From NCBI GenBank assembly GCA_023437365.1, contig JAEZGK010000081.1:95165-159164 (forward strand): a stretch of DNA of 64,000 nt, given 5' to 3'. The position numbers and the translations under genes are program-made. Of the stretch, positions 51,701 through 60,839 are shown piece by piece (the first letter of the stretch is position 1; each line of letters starts with the position of its first letter). The notes under the pieces were generated by a model. That model did not search any database and was not told where the DNA came from. It worked only from the letters and a program-made list of their open reading frames with translations. This DNA is from Bacillota bacterium. Lineage in GTDB: Bacteria > Bacillota > Clostridia > Lachnospirales > Lachnospiraceae.

Positions 51701-52462
51701 ATGAATAGAATAGTAACGACCAGAAAGCTCTGCAAGACATACTCCAATGGGGGCGTACAGCAGCATATACTGAAGAACCTAGACTTGGAGATATTTGAAA
51801 AGGATTTTACCATCATCATGGGACCGTCGGGTGCAGGAAAATCAACCTTGCTTTATTCTTTATCAGGAATGGATAGGCCGACGCTCGGTGAAATCATTTA
51901 TAAGAATACCAACATATCCGAGCTCTCGGATGATAAGCTTGCCGCATTCCGTAAAGAAAGCTGTGGGTTTGTATTCCAGCAGATTTATCTTATTGATAAA
52001 ATGAGCGTCATGGACAATGTACTTGCTTGCGGACTTCTTAAGGACAATAATCGAAAGAGAGTAGTAGAGAGAGCAAAGGAGCTGTTTGCCAAAGTAAATA
52101 TTACAGAGGAGTTGTATCGCAAGTTCCCTTCCCAGCTGTCAGGGGGAGAACAGCAGAGAGTAGCTATCGTAAGGGGACTGATCAATCAGCCGGATCTGTT
52201 ATTTGCTGACGAACCCACCGGAGCCCTAAATTCCAGCAATGCAGATGCGGTTTTGGATGTCTTATCCGAATTTCACAGGGAAGGTCAAAGCATTATTCTG
52301 GTTACGCATGATATCAAAACAGCATTACGGGGTAACAGAATAATCTATATCAAGGATGGAACCATTTTCGGTGAATGCAGACCGGGTAACTATCAGGAAC
52401 AGGGAGATAATTCTGATCGAAGACAAAAGCTGGATGCATTCCTCAGGGAAATGGGGTGGTAG
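51701..52462 (+). CDS. ABC transporter ATPase (module 2, MacB/LolD type)
   Basis: The 253-residue ATPase has Walker A MGPSGAGKST near residue 45, signature QLSGGEQQRVAIVRGL near 146, Walker B LLFADEPTGALNSS and H-loop LVTHDIKTALRGNRIIYIKDG. It is paralogous to the ATPase at 34840. GGAGG precedes the ATG. The permease gene starts 1 nt after its stop, so the pair is tightly coupled. Confidence 0.93.
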   Translation: MNRIVTTRKLCKTYSNGGVQQHILKNLDLEIFEKDFTIIMGPSGAGKSTLLYSLSGMDRPTLGEIIYKNTNISELSDDKLAAFRKESCGFVFQQIYLIDKMSVMDNVLACGLLKDNNRKRVVERAKELFAKVNITEELYRKFPSQLSGGEQQRVAIVRGLINQPDLLFADEPTGALNSSNADAVLDVLSEFHREGQSIILVTHDIKTALRGNRIIYIKDGTIFGECRPGNYQEQGDNSDRRQKLDAFLREMGW

Positions 52463-52463
52463 A

Positions 52464-54809
52464 ATGCTGAAGTACCTCGTACTTACCTCACATAATATGC
52501 GAAAATACAGAGGCCAGTTTATCTCCTTTCTGTTGGTGGTTGTATTGGCTGCCGGCCTGCTAAATATCGGTCTGGTAACGCTTTTGAATAACAAACAAAA
52601 CTATATAGAGAAGTTTGATCAGTATAACTGCGCAGATATCTTCTTCACCATGAATGATTTGGCGCTGTCAGAGCAAGCCGTTACTATTGCGAAGGGAATC
52701 AGTGGGGTCAATAAGGTGGAGACCAGAAGAAGTATCATGATGTCAGGAGAAGCATCTTACGGCGATAGCGGCAGTACACTCCGCCACATCTTCTTTGATT
52801 TGGAGGAGGAGCATTCCCTCAATCGGTTGGAACCGATAGGCGATACGCTTGAATTTAACAGTGTCAGCCATCCGGCTTATGTATCCTATTGGATTAAGAC
52901 CAGCGGATGCGACCTTGGTGATCAATATGAATATGAAAGTAATGGAAAGACCTACACCTTTACAATAGCTGGTTTTGTAGAGGATATGATGTATGGCAAT
53001 AACAATTGTGGTAATTTAGCCGTCTATCTCCCTCAGAAGGAATTTGATATATTGTATTCGGCAGTAACAGAAGCAGATCGAGCCTTTACTTTATCCTTAG
53101 CGATAGACGATAGAGATGTCAGTAATAAGCTTCATACGGAGTTTATGGATCAAATATCCGGATACTTAACATCTCAGTCTGTAATCAGTGATGGATATTT
53201 TGAAAAAGGTTTGCGCCTCAGAACACTCACGGCAAGTATAACGGCCTCGATGATTGTCATTTTCTCGGTGTTGCTGACGGTGGTCATTTTGCTTCTGATT
53301 AATTTCAGAATCAAAAATAATATTCAGGAAGAGATGCAGAATATGGGAATTTTGAAGGCGATGGGGTATTCGTCAAAGCAGGTCATACTGTCAGTTACAT
53401 TCCCTTACCTGCTACTGACAGTATTCTCGGTGGTAACAGGAATAGGATTATCCTATCTCGTAATTCCGGCGGTCAATTCTGTGTTTGAACAGCTTACCGG
53501 GTTAATCTTTCAGCAGGGCTTTGATTGTAAATCAGGTATCCTTGTAGTTATTTCAATTATCGGATTAGTCCTATTTACTTCGTTGCTATCGTCGAGAAGA
53601 ATCAAGAAGCTGCATCCGGTGGTGGCATTACGCAGCGGTATCAGACATCATAGCTTTAAGAAGAACCTTTTTCCTCTGCAGAAGCTGAAATGTAATGTCC
53701 ATCTGGGAATGGCACTGAAAAATTTCAGTCATTATTATAAACAGAATATTTTTCTGGCCTTAATTCTGTTCACGATGACCTTTATAGGAGTTTTTGCAGG
53801 CAGCGGTATGTATAATACGGTTTTTGAGAGTGATAAATTTATCAATACCTTCAGTGAAGAAAATCCTTCGGTCAGCTTAACGGCTAATAATCATAAGGCA
53901 GCGGAACTGATGCGAAGCAGCTTGATTACGGATAAAAGGATAAAGAAGGTGATCTATTATGATCAGAGTAGTTTGAAAATAGAGGATGAGAATATCAGCG
54001 TTTTTGTTGTAGATGAATATGATAAGCTGGACAATGAGCTTTGCTATGCGGGAAGAAATCCTCTTCATGATAATGAAATAGTCATCGGAAACGGTATCGC
54101 AGAGCAGCAGGGGCTCGGAATCGGAGATGAGATAACCGTAAAGTATCAGGAGGAAACCGGCTCTTATCTGATTGTTGGGTTATTTCAGGCTATAGATTAC
54201 AGCGGGAAAGCCTGTGAGATGACAAAGGCTGGATTTGCCCGAATTAATAAAGGCTTTGAACCAACGACACTGTTTATCTATCTGCAGGACGATACGAAGT
54301 CGGATGTGTTTCTGAAGGATATTCAGAAAATATTTGGGGATAAGATTAAAACCTTCCTCGACTATGATAAGCTGATGGAACAGATTTTTGGAGGTTTTGC
54401 TGCTTTATCGGCCATGGTGGTCTGTGTCATCGTTATTATCGTAGTTCTGATCATAACCGTGGTACTGTATATGATACTTAAGACGATGACCGTAAACAGG
54501 CGCCAGGAGCTTGGCATCATGAAAGCCGTGGGCTATTCCAGCAGGCAATTAATCCTTCAGCAAGCTTATAGTCTTCTACCCTCAGTTATGATTGGAAGCA
54601 TCGCCGGAGGGGTCGTTGGGAAGCTTCTGATTAACCAAACCTGGCTTTTATGCTTTTATCCGCTTGGGATAAGAAAAACGAACTTACAGATACCGGAATT
54701 ATGGGTAGCTGCAATCGGAGCAGCCATTGCCCTGGTGACCTTTATCTTAGCTGTGCTTATGTCAGGAAGAATCAGAAGAGTACATGCAATAGAATTGATC
54801 AAGGAATAA
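52464..54809 (+). CDS. FtsX-family ABC permease (module 2)
   Basis: The 781-residue membrane protein starts MLKYLVLTSHNMRKYRGQFISFLLVVVLAAG, with a first helix near residues 18-38, a long extracellular domain and an FtsX bundle near 260-395. A second extracellular region and a second FtsX bundle near 660-775 (KAVGYSSRQLILQQAYSLLP) follow. The ATG at 52464 has GGGGTGG upstream within the ATPase gene. The transported or sensed compound is unknown; context suggests peptide or envelope-stress response. Confidence 0.87.
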   Translation: MLKYLVLTSHNMRKYRGQFISFLLVVVLAAGLLNIGLVTLLNNKQNYIEKFDQYNCADIFFTMNDLALSEQAVTIAKGISGVNKVETRRSIMMSGEASYGDSGSTLRHIFFDLEEEHSLNRLEPIGDTLEFNSVSHPAYVSYWIKTSGCDLGDQYEYESNGKTYTFTIAGFVEDMMYGNNNCGNLAVYLPQKEFDILYSAVTEADRAFTLSLAIDDRDVSNKLHTEFMDQISGYLTSQSVISDGYFEKGLRLRTLTASITASMIVIFSVLLTVVILLLINFRIKNNIQEEMQNMGILKAMGYSSKQVILSVTFPYLLLTVFSVVTGIGLSYLVIPAVNSVFEQLTGLIFQQGFDCKSGILVVISIIGLVLFTSLLSSRRIKKLHPVVALRSGIRHHSFKKNLFPLQKLKCNVHLGMALKNFSHYYKQNIFLALILFTMTFIGVFAGSGMYNTVFESDKFINTFSEENPSVSLTANNHKAAELMRSSLITDKRIKKVIYYDQSSLKIEDENISVFVVDEYDKLDNELCYAGRNPLHDNEIVIGNGIAEQQGLGIGDEITVKYQEETGSYLIVGLFQAIDYSGKACEMTKAGFARINKGFEPTTLFIYLQDDTKSDVFLKDIQKIFGDKIKTFLDYDKLMEQIFGGFAALSAMVVCVIVIIVVLIITVVLYMILKTMTVNRRQELGIMKAVGYSSRQLILQQAYSLLPSVMIGSIAGGVVGKLLINQTWLLCFYPLGIRKTNLQIPELWVAAIGAAIALVTFILAVLMSGRIRRVHAIELIKE

Positions 54810-54968
54810 TATTAATTAACTTGTCAAGGATTAATGTAAATTATCAACAGAATAATGTAAATTAACTTGTCAAGGAATAGTGTAAATTAGCAACAGCATA
54901 ATGTAAATCAACTTAGCAACAGCATAATGTAAATTAACTTAGCAACAGCATAATGTAAATTAACTTTG
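54807..54968. repeat. ~26-bp imperfect tandem repeats upstream of the lysS promoter
   Basis: About six to seven units begin with TAATGTAAATTAACTT and continue as AGCAACAGCA or GTCAAGGA. The last two complete units are nearly identical. The array ends in the TTGACA of the lysS promoter (54966-54971). Confidence 0.8.
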
Positions 54969-54994
54969 ACAAAAGATAATTCTTCTGCTAAAAT
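54966..54994 (+). promoter_or_regulatory. Promoter of the lysS T-box transcript
   Basis: TTGACA (54966-54971) and TAAAAT (54989-54994) are 17 nt apart. Transcription should start near 55001, just before stem I of the T-box. Confidence 0.75.
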
Positions 54995-55011
54995 CTCTCT
55001 ATCAATAAACA

Positions 55012-55316
55012 AAGGCAAAGAAGAGAGTAAGTAGATATCGGAAACGTTACAGAGAGTCTCGGCTGGTGGGAAGAGATACGATGGAGGATATTGAATAAAG
55101 ACTTGGAGCCGCGTACCGACTGCCGTGAGGCTGAGACTACGATGGGAACGCCCATTACAGCGTAAGAGTATCGATGAATATCCGTACTTGTTGTCTGGTT
55201 GATGCAAGCGGTATATTGATCCGTACTTGCTGAGGTCTGTATCGTGAGATACAGATGAAAAAAGGTGGTAACACGGTGATTATACCCGTCCTTTTCATTA
55301 AGGGCGGGTTTTTTAT
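55012..55316 (+). promoter_or_regulatory. Lysine T-box riboswitch
   Basis: The leader shows the T-box landmarks. The AGTA-type bulge and stem I base are near 55025-55036. Distal stem I sequence is GGCTGGTGGGAAGAG near 55054-55068. The specifier region GAATAAAGACTT contains AAA at 55097-55099, a lysine codon. The T-box motif AAGGTGGTAACACGG is at 55262-55276. The terminator stem is at 55285-55308, followed by seven T. Uncharged tRNA-Lys should stabilise the antiterminator and turn lysS on. The specifier fits the downstream gene. Confidence 0.88.
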
Positions 55317-55484
55317 TTGTATGAAAAGCATTCCTTGAGGATAGATAGAAACCGCCCGAATTATTTGTAGTCGGAGTATACAGCAAGACACTTTATACAT
55401 CACGGACTACAGAGTACTTACACACGAGTAAGGGATGCCGTGAAACGGCATTCTGCAGGGTCTTTATCAGAAGGGAGATTTTTT

Positions 55485-56960
55485 ATGAACGAGAATTTAT
55501 TGGATGAAGTAAGAGCGAGCAAGCTGGAGCTTGTAAGGGAGTGCACGAACCCTTACCCGGAGCGGTTTGAAAGGACTCACGAATTACAGGATATGCTTAC
55601 TTTAGCGGATGGAACGGAGGGGGTCAGAACTGCCGGTCGTATCGTACTGATTCGTAGGATGGGAAAGCTATCCTTTATCACTGTAGCAGATGTGAACGCC
55701 AGGGTGCAGATTGCAGTAAAGAAGGATTTGGTTGGGGAAGAGGAATATGAGTTCTTTAAAAAAGCCTTTGACGTCGGAGATTTCATCGGAGCAGAAGGCG
55801 ATATCTTTACTACTCAGACCGGAGAGAAAACCCTGCGAGCTGTAAAGATATATTTTCTGGGAAAATCGTTACGGACACTTCCCGAGAAATTTCACGGCAT
55901 AACCAATACAGATAGCTGTTACCGTCAGAGATATCTGGATCTGATAATGAATCAGGAGACGAGAGAACGCTTCCTCTTAAAATATAACTTTATGAAGGAG
56001 GTCAGGAGATTTCTGGAGGATGGCGGATATATAGAAATAGAGACGCCTGTTTTGATTGACCATCCATCCGGTGCCTTAGCCAGACCGTTTATAGCTCATC
56101 ATAATGTACTGGATATGGATGTGTATTTACGGATTGCTCCGGAAACCTATCTTAAGAGAGCGATTGTCGGAGGCTTTACAAAGGTATTTGAATTTGCCAG
56201 ATGTTTTCGTAACGAAGGTATAGATACAAGCCATTTGCAGGATTTTACCATGCTTGAGGGATATTGTGCTTATTATAATTACAGGGATAATATGGTGTTT
56301 TTGCAGAAGATGTTAACGAATGTCATAACAAAATTATATGGAAAGGCGCAGATCACCATCGGAGATAAGGTGATCGACTTCTCCGGGGAATGGCCCGTTG
56401 TGACATTTCGGGATCTGATTAATCGGGACTGCGGAATAGATATTAATCTTTATACTTCGGCTGAGACACTGCTTGCCGAGATAGAGCGTAGGGGAATTAA
56501 GATAGAATCAGAGACAGATATTCATAAGCTCGGAAGAGGGAACCTGATTGATCAGTTATATAAGAAGGTCAGCCGACCCACAATCATTGAACCGACCTTC
56601 CTAATTGAGCACCCGATATCCTTATCCCCGCTTGCCCGTGCAAACGATGACAATCCGGAGGTGGTGGACAGATTCCAGTTAATCATCAACGGGGCAGAGA
56701 TCATCAATGCTTATTCGGAATTGGTTGATCCTCAAGAGCAGAAAAACAGATTACTGGAGCAGGCAAGATTACGAGCCGGCGGTGATGAAGAGGCTATGAT
56801 TATGGATCACGATTATATTACGGCAATGGAATATGGTATGCCTCCGATATCCGGTTGGGGCATGGGAGTAGACAGAGTCCTGCAGGTACTCACCGGACAG
56901 GATAATATCAAGAATATGATTATGTTTCCTTTGATGAGACCGTTGTACGAAAAGCAGTAA
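55485..56960 (+). CDS. lysS: Lysyl-tRNA synthetase, class II
   Basis: The 491-residue cytoplasmic enzyme charges tRNA-Lys. It has the N-terminal OB-fold anticodon-binding domain (~residues 50-150, AGRIVLIRRMGKLSFITVAD). Class II motif 2 is FEFARCFRNEGIDTSHLQDFTMLEGY split at about 240-262, and motif 3 is GWGMGVDRVLQVLTG near 460. The ATG at 55485 follows AAGGGAG; an upstream in-frame ATG at 55440 lies in a small hairpin (55434-55451). The leader after the T-box terminator is ~165 nt. A terminator follows at 56971. Confidence 0.95.
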   Translation: MNENLLDEVRASKLELVRECTNPYPERFERTHELQDMLTLADGTEGVRTAGRIVLIRRMGKLSFITVADVNARVQIAVKKDLVGEEEYEFFKKAFDVGDFIGAEGDIFTTQTGEKTLRAVKIYFLGKSLRTLPEKFHGITNTDSCYRQRYLDLIMNQETRERFLLKYNFMKEVRRFLEDGGYIEIETPVLIDHPSGALARPFIAHHNVLDMDVYLRIAPETYLKRAIVGGFTKVFEFARCFRNEGIDTSHLQDFTMLEGYCAYYNYRDNMVFLQKMLTNVITKLYGKAQITIGDKVIDFSGEWPVVTFRDLINRDCGIDINLYTSAETLLAEIERRGIKIESETDIHKLGRGNLIDQLYKKVSRPTIIEPTFLIEHPISLSPLARANDDNPEVVDRFQLIINGAEIINAYSELVDPQEQKNRLLEQARLRAGGDEEAMIMDHDYITAMEYGMPPISGWGMGVDRVLQVLTGQDNIKNMIMFPLMRPLYEKQ

Positions 56961-56970
56961 TATTTGCATA

Positions 56971-56999
56971 AAACCCTGCCGTTGTTGGCAGGGTTTCAT
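56971..56999 (+). terminator. Intrinsic terminator after lysS
   Basis: A 10-bp stem (AAACCCTGCC pairing with GGCAGGGTTT) encloses a 6-nt loop and is located 10 nt after the stop. Confidence 0.75.
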
Positions 57000-57066
57000 C
57001 AAAGAGGGTAGGTTATGTACTTTGAAACTCAATTTTGTTCTTTCTGTAGCATGGTGATATGAAAAG

Positions 57067-58053
57067 TTAGTCCATATTTTTTATAATTCTGTCGATTTCT
57101 ATCAGCTGAGCTTGTGAAAGCGGTCCAAATTCCATGGCTTTGGCATTCTCCTTTATCTGTTCAACGGTTTTGAAGCCCGGAATCGGGACAGTAACACCGC
57201 TCTTTGCCCAGATATAAGCAAGGGAGCCCTGAACCAGGGTCCTTCCTCCGGAGGTTAAAATATCACGAACAGCATCCAGCTTATCGGAAGCCTTGGGATT
57301 AGGTTTGCCATCCTTAAAATATCCTTCAGCCCAAGCATGACCTGCTCCGCGGACATCATCCTTGCCTAACCTTGCATCCCGTTTAAATTTACCGCTCAAA
57401 AATCCCATCGCTAAGGGACTGCGATTTATGCTGGCAAGTCCTTTTTCCTCACATAATTTCAGAATCTCTTCATTACCACCAAGGATATTAAATTCCTGAT
57501 TGATGCTACTGCAGTTTTGCTGTTCTGCAAATAGTTTGGCACCAGAAGTCAAATCCGTACTCCAGCCATAAGTTCTGATTTTTCCTTTGGCAACGAGTTT
57601 ATTCAGGGTTTGGATTACAGAAGCAATCTCTGAAAGTCCGATTTCCCATACATGAAGCTGATAGAGATCGATATAGTCGGTCTGAAGACGTCTCAGGGAA
57701 GCCTCACAGGCTCTCTCGATGTACTCCGGGGTTACATTGTAACCCTGAAGAGTTTTAGTTGCTTCACTGCCAAAATAACCGAACTTGGTGGCGAGGACGA
57801 CCTGAGATCTTCGGCCCTTGATAGCCTCTCCGATTACTCGTTCACTATGCCCGATACCATAAGCATCCGAGGTATCAAGAAAATTAACACCTAAATCCAG
57901 TCCGGTTTGGATGGCTTCGATTGAGACTTCATCGTTGGCATCACCATATCCGTCAATTTTACCGTCCATATAAAATTGACCTCCGATTGGCCAACAGCCC
58001 AGTCCCATAGGGCTCACCTTAATTCCCGATTTTCCTAAAACTCTTTGTTCCAT
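57067..58053 (-). CDS. Aldo/keto reductase
   Basis: The 328-residue NAD(P)H-dependent oxidoreductase has the AKR barrel with GVNFLDTSDAYGIGHSERVIGEAI (catalytic Asp/Tyr), the Lys in VVLATKFGYFG, His in LYQLHVWEIG, and a cofactor-binding end GVTVPIPGFKTVEQIKENAKA. It resembles YajO/IolS-type general reductases; the substrate is unknown. AAGGAGG precedes the ATG. A candidate operator (58082-58101) lies between it and the TetR gene, which probably represses it. Confidence 0.9.
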   Translation of the reverse strand: MEQRVLGKSGIKVSPMGLGCWPIGGQFYMDGKIDGYGDANDEVSIEAIQTGLDLGVNFLDTSDAYGIGHSERVIGEAIKGRRSQVVLATKFGYFGSEATKTLQGYNVTPEYIERACEASLRRLQTDYIDLYQLHVWEIGLSEIASVIQTLNKLVAKGKIRTYGWSTDLTSGAKLFAEQQNCSSINQEFNILGGNEEILKLCEEKGLASINRSPLAMGFLSGKFKRDARLGKDDVRGAGHAWAEGYFKDGKPNPKASDKLDAVRDILTSGGRTLVQGSLAYIWAKSGVTVPIPGFKTVEQIKENAKAMEFGPLSQAQLIEIDRIIKNMD

Positions 58054-58081
58054 AGTAATATCCTCCTTTATAATATGTATA

Positions 58082-58101
58082 CCTACCTATCATTTGGTAG
58101 A
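58082..58101. promoter_or_regulatory. TetR operator site 1
   Basis: The inverted repeat CTACC...GGTAG includes TATCATTTGGTAG in the gap between the regulator and reductase genes. A related sequence is found at 58747. Confidence 0.6.
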
Positions 58102-58125
58102 TTAAATAGATAAAATAAAAGGTAC

Positions 58126-58719
58126 TTACATACCTTTTATCCCATTCCATAAAACCTCAAAGCTGTTATTCATGTCCAAGATAGCCTGTTCCTTATTCAT
58201 GATACCTGATGATAAATCGATGCAGGTTAAGATATAATAAAATGTATTTGCTATATGACTGGGATTCATTGGTTTAAGTTCCTTTTGTTTCATACCTTCC
58301 TCCATGATACAGCTCAGATCAGCGACAAAACCCTTCTTGCTTTCTGAAGTTGCTGCCATGATCTCTTCTCTTAGGTTGGAAGGCGGTAAATAATAGATAC
58401 GATTCCAGAAGTCCATTTCAGGATTATCTAAATTATACTCCAGATATTCGTAATAAACCGCTTGTAAACGCTCCTTGCAGGGTAGATCCTTATGGTTCGT
58501 TACAATCATCTTCATCTTATCCCGGTATTTCTGTATGATATCATAAAAAAGCTCCCGAAAGATTTCTTCCTTGCTTTTGAAATGAAAGTACAGAGAAGCC
58601 TTATTAATCCCTACTTCGGCAGCAATCCTATCCATACGTGCGCCTTCAAAGCCTTGAATAGCAAAGATCTTCAAGGCAGCCTGAAAGATCCTTTCTCTTG
58701 TGATTACTCCCTGGCCCAT
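58126..58719 (-). CDS. TetR-family transcriptional regulator
   Basis: The 197-residue protein has an N-terminal TetR helix-turn-helix (residues ~8-55: TRERIFQAALKIFAIQGFEGARMDRIAAEVGINKASLYFHFKSKEEIF split over helices 1-4). A helical ligand-binding C-terminal domain follows. GGAGG lies upstream of the ATG. It precedes the aldo/keto reductase on the same strand by 72 nt. Matching operator candidates occur before both genes, consistent with autoregulation and repression of the reductase. Confidence 0.9.
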   Translation of the reverse strand: MGQGVITRERIFQAALKIFAIQGFEGARMDRIAAEVGINKASLYFHFKSKEEIFRELFYDIIQKYRDKMKMIVTNHKDLPCKERLQAVYYEYLEYNLDNPEMDFWNRIYYLPPSNLREEIMAATSESKKGFVADLSCIMEEGMKQKELKPMNPSHIANTFYYILTCIDLSSGIMNKEQAILDMNNSFEVLWNGIKGM

Positions 58720-58746
58720 AGTAAAACCTCCGAATTAAAATTATAA

Positions 58747-58762
58747 ACCAAATGGTTGGTAG
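58747..58762. promoter_or_regulatory. TetR operator site 2
   Basis: ACCAAATGGTTGGTAG upstream of the TetR gene shares the CTACC-A-CATTTGGT pattern (reverse strand) with site 1. Confidence 0.6.
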
Positions 58763-58795
58763 ATAAATAATAACAGAATATATTCCAGATGTCAA

Positions 58796-58903
58796 TAGGT
58801 TATAAAATTTTCTGTTATAAAATAATGTAGGATTTTCTGTTATAAAATAGTGTAGGATTTTCTGTTATAAAATAGGTTATAGAATTTTCTGTTATAGAAT
58901 TCT
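58796..58903. repeat. ~25-bp AT-rich tandem repeats
   Basis: Four imperfect units share ATTTTCTGTTATAAAAT, separated by AGTGTAGG or a shorter variant. The array lies between the TetR gene and the AraC-type gene. The rest of the 58720-59178 gap holds no gene I can support. Confidence 0.8.
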
Positions 58904-59178
58904 TCTTTCTTCCTCCTGAGATATTGGAATTACTTATAAATTGTGAATTGTATTATGAGTAGCAATAGTGCTTTAAGAAAACTTTATGGCTTTGATAAGC
59001 ATCCTTTATGACGAGTATGATATGATTATATCACTTGTAGTTCTGCTAATGATATGGCAAAGTTTATGATTGCTAATTAAGAGGATGGGGAATACAATGG
59101 GAATATCTTCAGAGATGTAGAAGATACGCAGAGTACTCTGGCAAAGATAATGGACACATGAAAAAGAGGAGTTTCTAT

Positions 59179-59946
59179 ATGTCAAAAAATAAGGTCTCTT
59201 TTTATCAAAAAGGCTCGATAGAGATTGTCAATGGTGAAGGAACTCATAGATTTCCATATCATACTCATGAAAGTTACCTGGTGGGAGTGATAAAGAGTGG
59301 CGAAGTAAGAGTTTTCATTGGAGACAGAGAATATTTATTGATGCAGGGAATGACTTATATTGTGCCATCCAAAGTTGGGATGTCTATCATGCCTGTAAAA
59401 CCGTACAGTTATCTTACGATATGTATTAAGAACGGTAAATTGAGTGGCTTTGAACCATATAGACAAAAGCAGATGGTCGTGCAAGGGGTATGGGAGAAAA
59501 TTGATTCTTTATGTGAGCAGTTTACATTACTGAAATTGACTGAGGAAGAATTTATCATAAGGCTATGCGAAATTTTAAATTTAAGAGAAGCTAAGATAAA
59601 GTCAGGCTCAAAGGCTTCAAGTGATGTTATTCGGGTGGCAGAAAAATACATCAATGAACATATCAACGATAAATTCATACTGAATGATTTGGCTCAAGCT
59701 GTTCATATGTCAAAATACCATCTAATACGTGTTTTTAAAAGAGAGATGGGTATAACCCCAAAACAGTATGATCAGCAATGCAAAATGCGGCAGATAAAAA
59801 CAAGAATTTTAAATCAGGAAGCAGAGGCCGACATTGCCATGGATTTCAGTTTTTCAAGCCAAAGTCATATGGGTAGTATATTCAGGAGATATATGGGTAT
59901 TTCTCCAAAGGATTACCTGCAGGATGTTAAAAAAAGTAAGCAATAA
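59179..59946 (+). CDS. AraC-family regulator with cupin-like sensor domain
   Basis: The 255-residue protein has an N-terminal AraC-type cupin (about residues 10-95, with HRFPYHTHESYLVGVIKSG) and two C-terminal helix-turn-helix motifs (FILNDLAQAVHMSKYHLIRVFKREMGITPKQY and ADIAMDFSFSSQSHMGSIFRRYMGISPKDY). The ATG at 59179 follows AGGAG by 7 nt and is preferred over the ATG at 59158. It probably controls the next gene (67 nt downstream) or nearby metabolism; no operator was found. Confidence 0.87.
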   Translation: MSKNKVSFYQKGSIEIVNGEGTHRFPYHTHESYLVGVIKSGEVRVFIGDREYLLMQGMTYIVPSKVGMSIMPVKPYSYLTICIKNGKLSGFEPYRQKQMVVQGVWEKIDSLCEQFTLLKLTEEEFIIRLCEILNLREAKIKSGSKASSDVIRVAEKYINEHINDKFILNDLAQAVHMSKYHLIRVFKREMGITPKQYDQQCKMRQIKTRILNQEAEADIAMDFSFSSQSHMGSIFRRYMGISPKDYLQDVKKSKQ

Positions 59947-60013
59947 TCTGATATATTTTATTCTTCTAGGTGTGAGATGATTTTTATATCAAATACTAGG
60001 AGGCATCATATAT

Positions 60014-60442
60014 ATGAAAAGCTTTGTTTCAGAAAAAGTAGGGAGAACTTTTATTATCCGACTTGAAAAGGGTGATTTACTTCGAGAGTCTATAGAAGAA
60101 CTGGCAAAGAAAGAGAATATTAATAATGCTGTTGTCTTATCGGGAATAGCTACCTTTGATAAGGCACAGTTGCAAATGACTACTACTTATGACTATCCGA
60201 TTGAGTACTATAAGCACACGTTAGAGGAGCCCTTAGAGCTTGCCAGTCTGGATGGTACCATAATAGATTTTTCGCCTCATATCCATGGAGTTATCGGAAA
60301 TGCAGAGCATACCTGGGCAGGGCATTTGCTGGATGGATGTAGAATTCTGTATCTGGCAGAAATCGTGATACAAGAAATAATTTGCCAAGATTTAATAAGA
60401 AAACCAGATAAAAATGGAGTGTTTCTTATTTCTGAGAAGTAA
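60014..60442 (+). CDS. PPC/DUF296-domain protein
   Basis: The 142-residue protein matches the PPC (DUF296) domain: FIIRLEKGDLLRESIEELAKKENINNAVVLSGIATFDKAQL split over strand 1 and helix 1, then HIHGVIGN with metal-binding histidines near residue 90, HTWAGHLLDGCRILYLAEIVI and a short tail. Bacterial single-domain PPC proteins form trimers; their function is poorly defined. Plant relatives carry AT-hooks, absent here. AGGAGG precedes the ATG. The large palindrome at 60504 follows. Confidence 0.85.
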   Translation: MKSFVSEKVGRTFIIRLEKGDLLRESIEELAKKENINNAVVLSGIATFDKAQLQMTTTYDYPIEYYKHTLEEPLELASLDGTIIDFSPHIHGVIGNAEHTWAGHLLDGCRILYLAEIVIQEIICQDLIRKPDKNGVFLISEK

Positions 60443-60839
60443 TAAAGAAAGCTACTTAGCAATCCCATTACGTCTAAATTATGGCGTAAATAATCCAAAT
60501 ATGAATAGAAATGGGCTGTTGCAACAGCCCATTTCTATTCCTTAGCCTTCTTTTGCAACAGCCCCTTGTAAAAATTTTATAAAGAAGAGGTTAATATGGA
60601 TTCACCAGAGCAGAGGAGGCAGTCATGATCAGAAAGCTGTTGGTTAAGTTATAGCAAACGGATAGCCTGTCACTTCATTGTGGCAGGCTATTTGCATGAA
60701 GATTACGATTCATGACGAAAAAACAACGATTCGTGCAAAAAATATATTTAATTATTCCTTTTATGTTAAAATCCAAATTAGTAGTAAAGAAGAGAATAGC
60801 CGCATCATGGTGACCAAAAATGGAAAGGCATGGGAAAAA
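60443..60839. other. Intergenic stretch before the large surface-protein gene
   Basis: About 400 nt hold the palindrome at 60504 and a second hairpin at 60662-60691 (ATAGCCTG...CAGGCTAT) with a T-poor tail. A direct repeat of ACGATTC[AG]TG lies near 60704 and 60728. An AT-rich region with a TTAAAAT -10-like sequence lies near 60765. No gene is supported. Confidence 0.45.
60504..60539. terminator. 36-bp perfect palindrome with GGGCTGTTGCAA core
   Basis: AATAGAAATGGGCTGTTG is followed directly by its exact complement. A further partial copy (TTTTGCAACAGCCCC) lies 12 nt downstream. It may serve as a terminator for the PPC gene and belongs to the same motif family as the sites at 8641 and 13037. 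Confidence 0.75.

Noticed and set aside
54807..54968. CRISPR array
   Set aside because: The ~26-bp units are directly adjacent and imperfect, with no unique spacers.
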